A stretch of DNA of 64,000 nucleotides from JTS-RE9 sp964649195 (GCA_964649195.1 CAZYPK010000004.1:1-64000); one strand, 5' to 3'. Numbered from the stretch's first letter, positions 38,801 to 47,672 are shown. Program-made: numbers and translations. The notes: a model not told the origin generated them from the letters alone.

Positions 38801-40048
38801 ATGATGCCCTATGCCGCCACAAACTTGAATGCCTTGCTTCGTCGCCTCGTGATCCTGCCGCTGCTGGCGCTGGCCCTGCTGGCGCTGCCCGGCTGTTTCA
38901 TTCTTCCGCTGGAGCCCAAGACCAAGGGCGCGGCGACGGATCAGTACCGGCTGGAGATGGAGTTCCTGCCCAACGCCCGCATGGTGCGTGAAGACACCAG
39001 CCCGTGGTGGGATCTGGGACGCATGGCGTTTGTCGAGGGCACCGATCGCATCATCATCCTTGGCCGCACGACCTCCTACGCGGACAAGGATGAGGATCAC
39101 GAACCCATTCCCGACACGATGCGCGACCGCAAGCTCGAGCGCGTCTGGGTCACCATCCGCAGCGATATTCCGCTGGGCAAGGCTCAGAAACTGGAAGACA
39201 TGGAAATCGAATTCCTCACGGGGTACGATGTGAACAACCTGGACTCCAAGGGCTTCTTCAACGGCCCGGCCCTGATGAAAGGTTTCATCAACCTGGTCGA
39301 GGAATCACCGGACAACGTCGTGGTGATATTCGACATGGAAGTTCGTCCCAACAAGCCGTTCCAGGCTGAGAACTGGAAGATCGAAGGCAAGCACACGATT
39401 CCGGTGATTCCCGAAGGGCGCATCGCCACCCGGGCGGTTACGCGCGATGTGACGCAGGCGGCGGAGCAGCCGGTCCCGGCCGTATCGGTGGCGAGTGTGC
39501 CCGCCACGCCGGTCGCCGCGCCGCTGGTGCCGCCTGCGATTGGCAACGGCAACGCGGGCGGCGATGCTCAGCCTGCCGCGGATGTCGGCAACACCACGCC
39601 CGTCGTCGCCAAGGAACTGCCGGTCAAGTCGGTCGTTGGCCGGTGGTCGTATGACACGCCGGGCTTCGACTATCGCTTTCAGTTCGAGGACAACGGGAAG
39701 TTCATCTACTCCAGCACGCGCGGCGATGGCGTCAATGACGGCTACGAAGCGATGATGGTGTCCGGTTCCTACGAAGTGAAACGCAACAAGACTTCCGAGT
39801 GGGTGGTGCTGGTGATCGATCGCGACACCTTCGGCGGCTTCAAAGGCGAGGATCGCACGGCGCTGCTGAGGCTCGAATGGAACGGGGACAATCCGATCCT
39901 CACCGGTGAACACACCATGACGCGCTCCAACAAGGCGGTCCGTTTCGCCTGCAAGCCGGGCGGATACCAGGACATGAACAAGGTGCTGCCCCCGCGCGGT
40001 CGCCGCAAGGACCTGCCCCCGGAGCCGAATCCCAAGCCGTTCTGGTGA
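38801..40048 (+). CDS. Lipoprotein of unknown function
   Basis: 415 aa from the first of two adjacent ATGs (38801). The signal peptide LLRRLVILPLLALALLALPGC ends in a lipobox (LPGC), so the protein is lipid-anchored. The mature part has two sections joined by an Ala/Pro/Val-rich linker at about 225-275 (AVSVASVPATPVAAPLVPP). The second section (VGRWSYDTPGFDYRFQFEDNGKFIYSS...) resembles lipocalin-like or DUF-type beta-sheet domains that begin with GxWxx. The function cannot be assigned. GTCGAGAAG precedes the start. Confidence 0.65.
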   Translation: MMPYAATNLNALLRRLVILPLLALALLALPGCFILPLEPKTKGAATDQYRLEMEFLPNARMVREDTSPWWDLGRMAFVEGTDRIIILGRTTSYADKDEDHEPIPDTMRDRKLERVWVTIRSDIPLGKAQKLEDMEIEFLTGYDVNNLDSKGFFNGPALMKGFINLVEESPDNVVVIFDMEVRPNKPFQAENWKIEGKHTIPVIPEGRIATRAVTRDVTQAAEQPVPAVSVASVPATPVAAPLVPPAIGNGNAGGDAQPAADVGNTTPVVAKELPVKSVVGRWSYDTPGFDYRFQFEDNGKFIYSSTRGDGVNDGYEAMMVSGSYEVKRNKTSEWVVLVIDRDTFGGFKGEDRTALLRLEWNGDNPILTGEHTMTRSNKAVRFACKPGGYQDMNKVLPPRGRRKDLPPEPNPKPFW

Positions 40049-40075
40049 TCGAGGTTTTTTGAAGTCCAACGATCC

Positions 40076-40363
40076 AATAAGCCCCTAAGCCCCGCCCGGA
40101 AGGGCGCGGGCCAAGGGGTGCCCGATGAACATTTTGTTGACGATACACGCTGTGGATCGATCACCCCTTGGCCCGCGCCCTTCCGGGAGCCTGAGAACTT
40201 TTGGGTGGCTGGGGCTGAAGGCTCTGCGCAAGCCCCGGCCCAAGGGACCATCAGCGATCAGTTGCCTCACCTTGCTTTGTGCGCCTGGGCCGGGGCTTCG
40301 CGGACTCAGCCCCAGCCACCCGGACCCCCGGAATAAGTTCTCAGGCTCCGGGCGGGGCTTATT
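40076..40363. repeat. Nested inverted repeats capable of a branched cruciform
   Basis: Outer arms TAAGCCCCGCCCGG (40086-40099) and CCGGGCGGGGCTTA (40348-40361). Inside, arms of 25 bp at 40096-40120 and 40162-40186 pair perfectly. Then GAGCCTGAGAACTT (40187-40200) pairs with AAGTTCTCAGGCTC (40335-40348), and this second stem encloses an entire R1 hairpin. No gene is present. Confidence 0.8.
40203..40321. repeat. R1 hairpin repeat, copy 2
   Basis: 119 bp from GGGTGGCTGGGGCTGA to TCAGCCCCAGCCACCC, nested in the larger palindrome and flanked by AACTT / AAGTT. Confidence 0.85.
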
Positions 40364-40388
40364 CGAAGTTCAGGCTCGGACATTGCCG

Positions 40389-41714
40389 TCACGGCTTCAC
40401 CGGCACCGCCACGCACCGGGCCACCTCCCTGCCATCGTCGGTGTTCCATATCCGCACTTCACCATCGTGACCGCCTGATGCGGCGCGCCGCGTGGCCGGG
40501 TGCAGGGCGATCGCGTAAACGAAATCCTGATGGCCGTCGAACTGCTTCAGCGGCTTGCGGTCCCCGGCGTTGAACAGCCGCACCGATTTGTCGGCGGAGC
40601 AGGCCAGCAGCGCATCGCCATCGCGGATCAGTTCATAGACCTCGCCGCCCAGGCCCATGTCGCCGATGCGCTTGGAATCGCCCAGGTTCCAGAGCATGAT
40701 CCGTCGGTCCCGTCCGCCGGAATAAACCTTGTCGCCGTCGGGATGAAACGCCACCGCATGCACCTGGTCGTTGTGGTCGAGGTAGCCTGCGATCATTTCG
40801 CCTTGCCTGGTGAGGTCGAAAGCCCTGGCGGTCTTGTCGCGGCTGGCGGAGGCGAGCTTCGTGCCGTCGTGACTGAAGGCCACGGCGCTGACCCAGTCGG
40901 AATGGTTGGAGATGGTGAGTGTGGGTTCGTAAGACTGTCCATCGAACAGGCGAATGACGCCATCGCCGCCGGCGGTGGCGATGTGCCTGCCATCCGGGCT
41001 GAACTTCACATCGAACACGACATCGGTCGCGGTGTGGAGCACGTGCTTCACCTTGCCGTCGGCCAGTTGGATCAGGCGGACCTCGCCCGATTCGCCGGGC
41101 GTTCCACCGGCGACGGCAAGCGTCCGGCCATCGGCGCTCAGCGCCAGCCCGTGGATGCGCTGGGGCATGTCGCCGATGCGGCGCTGAAGCGCGCCATCGG
41201 CGGGGCTGCGAAGAAGAAGCTCGTGGTAGCCGCCGATGATGAGCGTTGAACCGTCCGCGTTGAACAGCATCGCGGTCACAGGCAGCGGCCGGGCATAGCT
41301 TTCGGGCGCGGCGGGGTGTTCGACGCGGGGCAGAATCTCCATCAGCGGCAGCTTCACATCGCCGCCGTCGTATTTCGCCCCTTGCTCGATCCACTTCTTC
41401 ACCCGTGCGATCTGATCCCTGGGCAGCGGATCGGCCTTCCTGGGCATGCGCTCATCCTGGTCATCGACGATGAGCAGACGATACAGCTCACTTGCATCAG
41501 GCTTGCCAGGAGTGACCGCCGGTTCCTCGCTGGAGCCGGGTTTGAGGAGATGCTCGAACGTGTCCAGCCGGTATTTGCTTTTTGCCTCCTTTGCACCGTG
41601 ACAGCCCTGGCAATTCCTGACCAGCAGAGGTGCGATGTGACGGCGAAAGCTGATCGCATCCTCAGCGAAGGCGGGGGAAGGAAGAAGAAGACAAAGGAGA
41701 ATGATCCATCGCAT
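40389..41714 (-). CDS. Planctomycete cytochrome c domain plus WD40 repeats
   Basis: 441 aa. The signal peptide MRWIILLCLLLPSPAFA is followed by a short PSCyt1-type haem domain: FRRHIAPLLVRNCQGCHGAKEAKSKYRLDTFEHLLKPG with the CxxCH motif at about 36-40, and DERMPRKADPLPRDQIARVKKWIEQGAK. From about residue 140 there are seven WD40-like repeats (VKFSPDGRHIATAGGDGVIRLFDG, VAFSHDGTKLASASRDKTARAFDL, IALHPATRRAASGGHDGEVRIWN). This combination is common in planctomycetes, often next to DUF1501 and DUF1549 genes, which are absent here. It is a periplasmic protein that may bind haem; its role is unknown. Confidence 0.88.
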   Translation of the reverse strand: MRWIILLCLLLPSPAFAEDAISFRRHIAPLLVRNCQGCHGAKEAKSKYRLDTFEHLLKPGSSEEPAVTPGKPDASELYRLLIVDDQDERMPRKADPLPRDQIARVKKWIEQGAKYDGGDVKLPLMEILPRVEHPAAPESYARPLPVTAMLFNADGSTLIIGGYHELLLRSPADGALQRRIGDMPQRIHGLALSADGRTLAVAGGTPGESGEVRLIQLADGKVKHVLHTATDVVFDVKFSPDGRHIATAGGDGVIRLFDGQSYEPTLTISNHSDWVSAVAFSHDGTKLASASRDKTARAFDLTRQGEMIAGYLDHNDQVHAVAFHPDGDKVYSGGRDRRIMLWNLGDSKRIGDMGLGGEVYELIRDGDALLACSADKSVRLFNAGDRKPLKQFDGHQDFVYAIALHPATRRAASGGHDGEVRIWNTDDGREVARCVAVPVKP

Positions 41715-41743
41715 GTTGCGTACTCAAGTTGGCATGGATAAGA

Positions 41744-41765
41744 GCCGCGACTCAACGAGTCGCGG
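41744..41765. repeat. R2 REP-like palindrome, single
   Basis: CGCGACTCAACGAGTCGCG core followed by GAGATGAACAGTCTGGA. Instead of a second REP palindrome, an 83-bp perfect hairpin follows. Confidence 0.7.
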
Positions 41766-41778
41766 AGATGAACAGTCT

Positions 41779-41861
41779 GGACTTCCCCACTCCCGGTGGG
41801 CGCGGCGAAAGGACGGCATAATGCTGTCCTTTCGCCGCGCCCACCGGGAGTGGGGAAGTCC
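41779..41861. repeat. 83-bp near-perfect palindrome
   Basis: Arms beginning GGACTTCCCCACTCCCGGTG and ending CACCGGGAGTGGGGAAGTCC pair over about 36 bp without a gap. The centre GGCATAATGCT is itself nearly self-complementary. Confidence 0.85.
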
Positions 41862-41976
41862 AATTGGTTATTATTTATTCGTTATTGCTTATTTCTTATT
41901 GAAGGGACGATGGACAGCGGCGAAGGCTGCTCCCCCAATAAGCAATAAGCAATCATCAATAAATAATAACCAATTG
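41861..41976. repeat. AT-rich inverted repeat of R6 words
   Basis: The left arm CAATTGGTTATTATTTATT... and the right arm ...AATAAATAATAACCAATTG pair imperfectly over about 38 bp around a GC-rich centre. The units AATAAGC and TTATTGC recur at 7-bp spacing. Confidence 0.75.
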
Positions 41977-42086
41977 CCTTTCCTGTCCCCTGTTCCCTCC
42001 GACTTCCGACACCCTCAGCCCGTTGGCTACAATGCCGGGTGTCGCAGGAGTTGATTGTTCCTGCCTTGCAACTGAAAGGTGCTCGA

Positions 42087-43025
42087 ATGTTTCATTTTCA
42101 GGTGTTGTTTTTCTTGCGCAGCTTCCTCATCGCGGGGCTGCTGCTGATCGCTTCCGGGTGCAGTCAAGCCGATGCGCCCAAAGTCGGCGGCCCCGTGGAA
42201 GGCAAGCGGCTCGATGGCGCGCAGGTCGCCGATGCGACGGCAGAAAAGAAAACCACCCCCCCGGAAGCCCCGGAAACCCCGGAAACCAACCTCCCCGAAA
42301 ATGAGAAGAAGAAGCGCGACGAATGGCGCGACAAGAAGACCGGCAAGCCGGATGAAAATGATCCGATCGCCCAGGCGAACATCACCCTTCGCCCCAGCCT
42401 CGATCCCAACAAGCAGATCGACAAGAACGCCGCCGACCCCGCCGCGAAGAAGCCGGAGAATCCCACCGATCTGGTCAAGCCGCTGCTCGACCCCGACGCG
42501 GAGAATCCCTTCTTCGATCCGAACAACCCCGACTTCATTCCCGCCGACCGCAACCGGTACAAGACCTTCGACATCGGGAAGCTCGAAAAGAGCGGTGGCC
42601 ATCTCGTCGTCCCTTTCATGGATCTCTCAGGCTTCCCGTACACCGGCATGGTCGGCGCCCCGGAGCCGGCCAAGGATGGCAAGGAACCGGCCAAGCCTGA
42701 GTTCACCATTCCCGACGCCATCAAGGCGCTCGACGGCAAGCAGGTGGTCATCGCAGGCTACATGATGCCCATCGATTTCGAGGACGGCGGCACGAACGAG
42801 TTCGTGCTCACGCGGCAGGTCCCCTCCTGTTTCTACTGCGTGCCTCCGCAACTCAACGACTGGGTGGAGGTGAAGATGAAGGACGGCAAGCGCGTGCCTT
42901 ACGTCCCCGACGGGCTGATCGAACTCTACGGCGTCATCGAGGTCGGCGAAATGAAGGAGGACGGCTTCGTCGTCAACATGTACCGCATGACCGGCACCAA
43001 GATGATCGAATCAAAAAAGGAGTGA
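42087..43025 (+). CDS. DUF3299-domain lipoprotein
   Basis: 312 aa from the ATG at 42087. The N-terminal lipoprotein signal has lipobox IASGC. A long low-complexity region rich in Lys, Glu, Pro and Asp (about 30-150) acts as a linker. The C-terminal domain matches the DUF3299 pattern: KQVVIAGYMMPIDFEDGGTNEFVLTR, then SCFYCVPPQLNDWVEVKM and a final strand with LYGVIEVGEMKEDGFVVNMYRM. Proteins with this domain are periplasmic and often lie near metal-handling or transport genes. The role is unknown. The 3' end overlaps the next gene by 15 bp, tail to tail. Confidence 0.78.
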   Translation: MFHFQVLFFLRSFLIAGLLLIASGCSQADAPKVGGPVEGKRLDGAQVADATAEKKTTPPEAPETPETNLPENEKKKRDEWRDKKTGKPDENDPIAQANITLRPSLDPNKQIDKNAADPAAKKPENPTDLVKPLLDPDAENPFFDPNNPDFIPADRNRYKTFDIGKLEKSGGHLVVPFMDLSGFPYTGMVGAPEPAKDGKEPAKPEFTIPDAIKALDGKQVVIAGYMMPIDFEDGGTNEFVLTRQVPSCFYCVPPQLNDWVEVKMKDGKRVPYVPDGLIELYGVIEVGEMKEDGFVVNMYRMTGTKMIESKKE

Positions 43026-43727
43026 AGGCCCCCGGTCATCGCTCTCCTGCACCGGCGGTGCGATGCACTTTTCCCCTTCGTTTCGCGGGCTGTTCACGCA
43101 GGTCCCCACCGGTGTGGCCTGAAGCAGCGCCGCATCGCAAGGCTTGAGCAGGTCCAGCACATGGGCAGGCTCCTGCACCCTGGTGTCCAGCCAGCGGTCG
43201 TAATCGGCAGGCGAAAGAATCACCGGCATGCGATCGTGAATGGTCGCCATCAATTCGTTGGCCTGCGTGGTGAGGATCGTGCATGACTCGATCTCCTCGC
43301 CGCCGGGCCCCTGCCAGTGCTCCCACAAACCGGCGAAGGCGAACAGTTCATCGCACGCATGGCGAATGTAAATCGGCTGCCGGATGCGCGAACCCGTTAC
43401 GTGTCGCCATTCATAAAAGCCCGTCGCGGGCGCCAGACAACGACGATACTTCATCGCACCCCGGTAGCCCGGTTTTTCAATGGCGGTTTCGCTGCGGGCG
43501 TTGATCATGCGGTGCGATATCGAAACATCCTTCGCCCAGCCGGGAATCAGCCCCCAGACCACATGGGTCAGTTCGCGCTGAAACGTGTGCGCGTTCCGGC
43601 GCACGATCACCATCGGCTGCGAAGGGGCGATGTTGTAGCGGGGGAACAGTTCAACCGGATCGCCGCTGAGCCGAAAGTGGCGGGCAAGCATGAGAGACGT
43701 GGCGTTGAGGGCGTATCGACCGCACAT
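43011..43727 (-). CDS. SRAP-domain protein (YedK/HMCES family)
   Basis: 238 aa. Abasic-site shield that crosslinks to AP sites in single-stranded DNA through Cys2. All landmarks are present: MCGRYAL at the N-terminus (catalytic Cys2), YNIAPSQPMVIV, WGLIPGWAKD, INARSET, RCLAPATGFYEW (catalytic Glu), FAFAGLWE, and TIHDRMPVIL (catalytic His). It protects and signals abasic lesions at replication forks and may connect with SOS genes in other bacteria. The C-terminal tail of about 25 residues overlaps the convergent lipoprotein gene. Confidence 0.93.
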   Translation of the reverse strand: MCGRYALNATSLMLARHFRLSGDPVELFPRYNIAPSQPMVIVRRNAHTFQRELTHVVWGLIPGWAKDVSISHRMINARSETAIEKPGYRGAMKYRRCLAPATGFYEWRHVTGSRIRQPIYIRHACDELFAFAGLWEHWQGPGGEEIESCTILTTQANELMATIHDRMPVILSPADYDRWLDTRVQEPAHVLDLLKPCDAALLQATPVGTCVNSPRNEGEKCIAPPVQESDDRGPSLLF

Positions 43728-43763
43728 GAAACAAGTTCCGATTTTCGGGGACTGTGTTCCCGG

Positions 43764-44525
43764 CTACATCGGCGGACGCGCGGCGTGTCTGGGATCGATG
43801 CCCACGCGCGTGCCTTCGGCGGTGTGCTCGGTGGCCGGCGTTTCATGCGCCTTGTCGCGCTGAAGCGACTTTTTCCGCTCGTGGCAGACGCTGACAATCC
43901 TGATCGCTTCCTCGATGCTGTCGGTCACACTGAACAGGTCCATGTCCTGCGGCGAAATGCTGCCATACTTGCCGAGCATCGTTTTCTTGAGCCAGCCCAC
44001 CAGGCCGTCCCAGTAGTCGTGCCCGATGCAGACGACGGGGAACGGATCGATTTTTCCGGTCTGGATCAGCGTCATGGATTCGAAGAATTCATCCATGGTG
44101 CCGAACCCGCCGGGGAAGATGATGAAGCCGCAGGCATACTTGACGAACATGACCTTGCGGACGAAAAAGTAGCGGAAGTCGAGGGAATAATCGCCGGACA
44201 GATACGGGTTGGCCTGCTGTTCCATCGGCAGGCTGATGTTCAGGCCGATGGATTTGCCGCCCGCCTTGTAGGCGCCCTTGTTGGCCGCCTCCATGATGCC
44301 CGGCCCGCCGCCGGTGATCACCGAGAAGCCGGCCTTGACCAGTTGCCTGCCGCAGTCCACCGCGCCTTTGTAGTACGGATCATCAGGCTTGGTGCGGGCG
44401 GACCCGAAGACCGAAACGGCCGGCCCCACCTTGTTGAGCTTCTCAAAGCCATCGACGAACTCCGAGAGAATGCGAAACATCCGCCAGGTGTCTTTGCTCA
44501 GACGCAGGTCATCTTCCAGGGACAT
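43764..44525 (-). CDS. LOG-family (TIGR00730) Rossmann-fold protein
   Basis: About 253 aa from the ATG at 44525. Carries the LOG signature: VSVFGSART, ITGGGPGIMEAANKGAYKAGG and FPGGFGTMDEFFE, with the PGGxGTxxE motif central to the phosphoribohydrolase active site. Typical members cleave cytokinin-like nucleoside monophosphates to the free base and ribose-5-phosphate. The C-terminal 40 residues are Lys/His/Arg-rich and less conserved. It follows the SRAP gene upstream on the same strand with 36 bp between them. Confidence 0.88.
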   Translation of the reverse strand: MSLEDDLRLSKDTWRMFRILSEFVDGFEKLNKVGPAVSVFGSARTKPDDPYYKGAVDCGRQLVKAGFSVITGGGPGIMEAANKGAYKAGGKSIGLNISLPMEQQANPYLSGDYSLDFRYFFVRKVMFVKYACGFIIFPGGFGTMDEFFESMTLIQTGKIDPFPVVCIGHDYWDGLVGWLKKTMLGKYGSISPQDMDLFSVTDSIEEAIRIVSVCHERKKSLQRDKAHETPATEHTAEGTRVGIDPRHAARPPM

Positions 44526-44640
44526 GGTGAGATTCGCCTCAGGTGAAAAAGTTCGGACCAACGACAACCGCATCGTGAATACGGACGCTGCACGGATCAT
44601 CGTGCATCGGCTTGCACGAGGCAAATGGAGGATGAGAAGA

Positions 44641-44850
44641 GCCGCGACTCAACGAGTCGCGGACGTGAACGGCCTGAAGGATGGTCAAACACACCTTCGA
44701 CAGCAGAACTCGAACACGACAGACACCACACTTCGCAACCGGGAGACAACCGGGGGCAACCGGCGGCAACCGCGCGATCGACGCTGATCATCCGCCGCGC
44801 GAAGGACGCCTCTTCAGGCTGTTTACGTCCGCGACGTGTTACGTCGCGGC
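44641..44850. repeat. R2 REP-like palindrome pair, copy 3
   Basis: Left palindrome CGCGACTCAACGAGTCGCG and right palindrome CGCGACGTGTTACGTCGCG, 210 bp apart at the outer ends and facing each other. GACGTGAACGGCCTGAAGG follows the left one. It fills the spacer between divergent genes. Confidence 0.8.
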
Positions 44851-44902
44851 TCTTATTCCGTCCATTTCGCTACCATGCACGCGACTTCAAGGAGGCTTCA
44901 CC

Positions 44903-45898
44903 ATGCGTGCCATGACTGTCACCCAATACGGCGGCCACGAGGTGCTCCGACTTCAGGACCTGCCCAAGCCCGTGCCCGGCGACAATGATCTGCTTGTCGA
45001 AGTCATTCGCGCCGGCTTGAATCCCGTCGATTTCAAAATCCGATCGGCGCCGCGCTGGGGTGAAAGGAAGTTCCCCTTCATTCTCGGTTACGACGTGAGC
45101 GGCGTCGTTCGCGGCATGGGCGCCAACTGCACGGGCTTCTTCCACATCGGCGATGAAGTCATCGCGTCGCCCAGTCTCAAACGTGACGGCTCCAATGCCG
45201 AGTATGTCTGCGTCGATCACCGCTCGGCGGCGAAGAAGCCTGCCACGCTCGATCACGACCACGCAGCCGCCCTGCCGCTGGCGGGACTCACCGCGTGGGA
45301 ATCGCTGCACAATCACGGGCGGATGATGCCCGGTGAGGCCGGGGGCTGGGTGCTCATTCACGCAGGTGCGGGCGGCGTGGGCCACTTCGCCATTCAGCTT
45401 GCAAAGATTCACGGCTGCAAGGTCATCACCACCGCCGGCCGGGAGGAGACCATCGCCGTCTGCAAGGCGCTGGGTGCCGATGAAGTGATCAACTACAAGA
45501 CCGATGACATCGCGGCCCGCGTGACCGACATCACCGGCGGCAAACTCTGTCCGGTCGTCTTCGACACCGTCGGCGGCGAGACGTTCAATGTGTCGCTGCG
45601 CTGCGTCGGATACTACGGCCGCGTGGTCACCATCGTGCCCGGCATTCCGACCGATCACATCAACTCCCTCTTCGCCAAAAGCGCCTCGGTTCATCTGGAA
45701 TACATGGGCATTCCCACGATGTTCGATGTCGATCCGCAAAGGCAGGGCGCGACCCTGGCGAAGATGGCCTCGCTGGTCGATGAGGGCAAACTCAAGCCGA
45801 TCGTCAGCCATCGCGTGAAGCTGGAAAATCTCGCCGAGGCCCACCGCCTTCAGGAAACCGGCAGAACGATCGGCAAGATCGTCATCGAAGTGAAATGA
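44903..45898 (+). CDS. Zinc-independent NADPH:quinone oxidoreductase-like MDR protein
   Basis: 331 aa. Medium-chain dehydrogenase/reductase fold: AMTVTQYGGHEVLRLQDLPKPVPGDNDLLVEV at the N-terminus, GLNPVDFKIR, LGYDVSGVV, then the nucleotide-binding HAGAGGVGHFAIQLAKIHGCKVITTA and ALGADEVINYKTDD. No zinc-binding cysteine cluster is seen, so it belongs with quinone oxidoreductase-like enzymes. Substrate unknown. The ATG at 44903 has a full AAGGAGG site 8 nt upstream, and TACCAT about 28 nt upstream. Its original terminator seems to be the R5 hairpin that was split by an R4 insertion. Confidence 0.88.
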   Translation: MRAMTVTQYGGHEVLRLQDLPKPVPGDNDLLVEVIRAGLNPVDFKIRSAPRWGERKFPFILGYDVSGVVRGMGANCTGFFHIGDEVIASPSLKRDGSNAEYVCVDHRSAAKKPATLDHDHAAALPLAGLTAWESLHNHGRMMPGEAGGWVLIHAGAGGVGHFAIQLAKIHGCKVITTAGREETIAVCKALGADEVINYKTDDIAARVTDITGGKLCPVVFDTVGGETFNVSLRCVGYYGRVVTIVPGIPTDHINSLFAKSASVHLEYMGIPTMFDVDPQRQGATLAKMASLVDEGKLKPIVSHRVKLENLAEAHRLQETGRTIGKIVIEVK

Positions 45899-45904
45899 CC
45901 AAAG

Positions 45905-46152
45905 CCCACGGACTCCTCAAGGTCGTTTATTTCTCCGAAGCGCCTTTATCAGGAAACTCCAAATGACAAAGCTCAAGCTCCAAACAAGCTCCAAAATACG
46001 AACATGGAACAAACAAGGAATTCGGATCACGCAGTATTTCCGCCTTTTTTCTTTGGAATTGGAGCTTGTTTGAGATTTGGTGATTGCGATTTGTGATTTC
46101 AGACCGCACGTCAACCAAGAATTAACCGGCCCTGACGGACTCCCGTCCGTGG
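45905..46152 (+). repeat. R5 hairpin split by an R4 insertion
   Basis: The left part CCCACGGACTCC ends at 45916 and the right part ACGGACTCCCGTCCGTGGG runs from 46135. Removing 218 bp and one copy of the 9-bp repeat restores an intact CACGGACTCCCGTCCGTG hairpin identical to that at 63428-63449. Confidence 0.8.
45917..46134. repeat. R4 MITE-like element with target duplication, copy 3
   Basis: 218 bp bounded by perfect 9-bp direct repeats ACGGACTCC (45908-45916 and 46135-46143). Terminal inverted repeats: TCAAGGTCGTTTATTTCT at the left, and the complement of AGAATTAACCGGCCCTG at the right. The interior has CTCCAAACAAGCTCC and GGAGCTTGTTTGAG paired arms. It encodes no transposase. Confidence 0.85.
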
Positions 46153-46192
46153 GTTGATTCCCGTTCATCATCCACTGTTGGAATTCGCCATC

Positions 46193-47584
46193 ATGACCCG
46201 CCCCCGCTTTCCGCTTGAACCCCGGACCGTTCCGCAGATCAACACGAAACATCGCCGCATTGTCACGCCGATCCCCGCGCCGGGTTCCGTGCCGATCATT
46301 GAACGGCTGCGCACGTTTGAGCCGCGCTCGATGGGCGGGCAGCCGGTGGTGCTCTGGGATCGCGCCCAGGGTGTTCACGTCTTCGATCGCTTCGGCAACA
46401 TGTGGCTCGACTGGTCCAGCGGCGTGCTCGTGACCAACGCGGGCCACAATCACCCGAAGGTGAAGCAGGCGATGCTCGACCAGATCGAGCATGGCCTGGT
46501 CCACAACTACTGCTTCCCCTCCGAAGCCCGCGCGAATCTCGTCGAAGCGCTGGCCGGCGTCGCACCGGAAGGACTGAAAAAAATCTTCCTGCTCACCACC
46601 GGAGCCGAGGCCACCGAGTGCGCCATCAAACTCGCCCGGACCTACGGCCGGCAGAAACATGGCCCCAAGAAGATCGGTCTCATCAGCTTTGAAAACGCCT
46701 TCCACGGCCGCACGCTCGGCTCGCAGATGGCCGGCGGAATCCCCGCCCTCAAGCAGTGGATCGTCAACCTCGACAAGGACATCACGCAGGTCCCCTTCCC
46801 CGACGAGTTCCGCAATCCTTCGCTGGATTTCAATGCGTTTCTGCGCGACCTCGAAACGAGAGGCATCACCCCGGATCGCATCGCGGGCGTGATGACCGAA
46901 ACCTACCAGGGCGGCGACTCCGCCTTCGCGCCGCCTGCCTACATGCAACAGCTTCGCGCGTGGTGTACCGAACACGACATCCTGCTCATCTGCGATGAAG
47001 TGCAGGCCGGTTTCGGACGCACCGGCAGATTCTGGGGCTTCGAGCACTACGGCATCACCCCCGACATCATCTGCTGCGGCAAGGGCATCAGCAGCGGCAT
47101 GCCCCTGAGCGCGGTCATCGGCCGCAACGATGTGATGGACCTCTACCCGCCCGGCTCGATGACCAGCACGCACACCGGCAACCCCGTCTGTGCCGTCGCG
47201 GCGCTGGCCAGCCTGCGGGCGATCATCGACGAAGGCATGGTCGAAAACGCGGCGAAGGTCGGCGAAGTGATGCAGGCCGGCCTGCGTGATATTCAAGTGA
47301 AACACAGCACATACATCGGAGCCGCGCTGGGCAAGGGACTGGTCGGCTCGCTGCACATCATCAAGCCCGGCACGACGGAGCCGGATGGCGACCGCGCCGC
47401 GGATATCGTCAAACGCTGCATCGAAAAAGGGCTGATGCTCTTCGCCCCCGTCGGTTTTGGCGGAGCGTGCGTGAAGGTCTCGCCGCCGTTGTGCATCGCG
47501 GAGGAAGCGGTGCGCGAGGGACTCGCGGTGCTGGAGGAAGCGGTGAGGGAATCACTGACGGGTGAAAACCCTGCGACATCGTGA
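46193..47584 (+). CDS. Class III PLP-dependent aminotransferase
   Basis: 463 aa from the ATG at 46193. Fold type I features: DRFGNMWLDWSSGVLVTNAGHNHPKV, LLTTGAEATECAIKLAR, SFENAFHGRTLGS, MTETYQGGDSAFAPPAYM, LLICDEVQAGFGRTGRFWGFE (PLP-binding Asp) and CCGKGISSGMPLSAVIG with the catalytic lysine at about 296. It is closest in pattern to 4-aminobutyrate and related omega-aminotransferases. The amino donor and acceptor are not determined. The genes on either side are unrelated. Confidence 0.9.
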   Translation: MTRPRFPLEPRTVPQINTKHRRIVTPIPAPGSVPIIERLRTFEPRSMGGQPVVLWDRAQGVHVFDRFGNMWLDWSSGVLVTNAGHNHPKVKQAMLDQIEHGLVHNYCFPSEARANLVEALAGVAPEGLKKIFLLTTGAEATECAIKLARTYGRQKHGPKKIGLISFENAFHGRTLGSQMAGGIPALKQWIVNLDKDITQVPFPDEFRNPSLDFNAFLRDLETRGITPDRIAGVMTETYQGGDSAFAPPAYMQQLRAWCTEHDILLICDEVQAGFGRTGRFWGFEHYGITPDIICCGKGISSGMPLSAVIGRNDVMDLYPPGSMTSTHTGNPVCAVAALASLRAIIDEGMVENAAKVGEVMQAGLRDIQVKHSTYIGAALGKGLVGSLHIIKPGTTEPDGDRAADIVKRCIEKGLMLFAPVGFGGACVKVSPPLCIAEEAVREGLAVLEEAVRESLTGENPATS

Positions 47585-47672
47585 AATCAATCGCGGCAAT
47601 CGATGGCGCCGCTTTTCATAGGCCTGATGATCCGCCTACAATATGAAAGTCCAACGGTTCGGAGATATCCAC

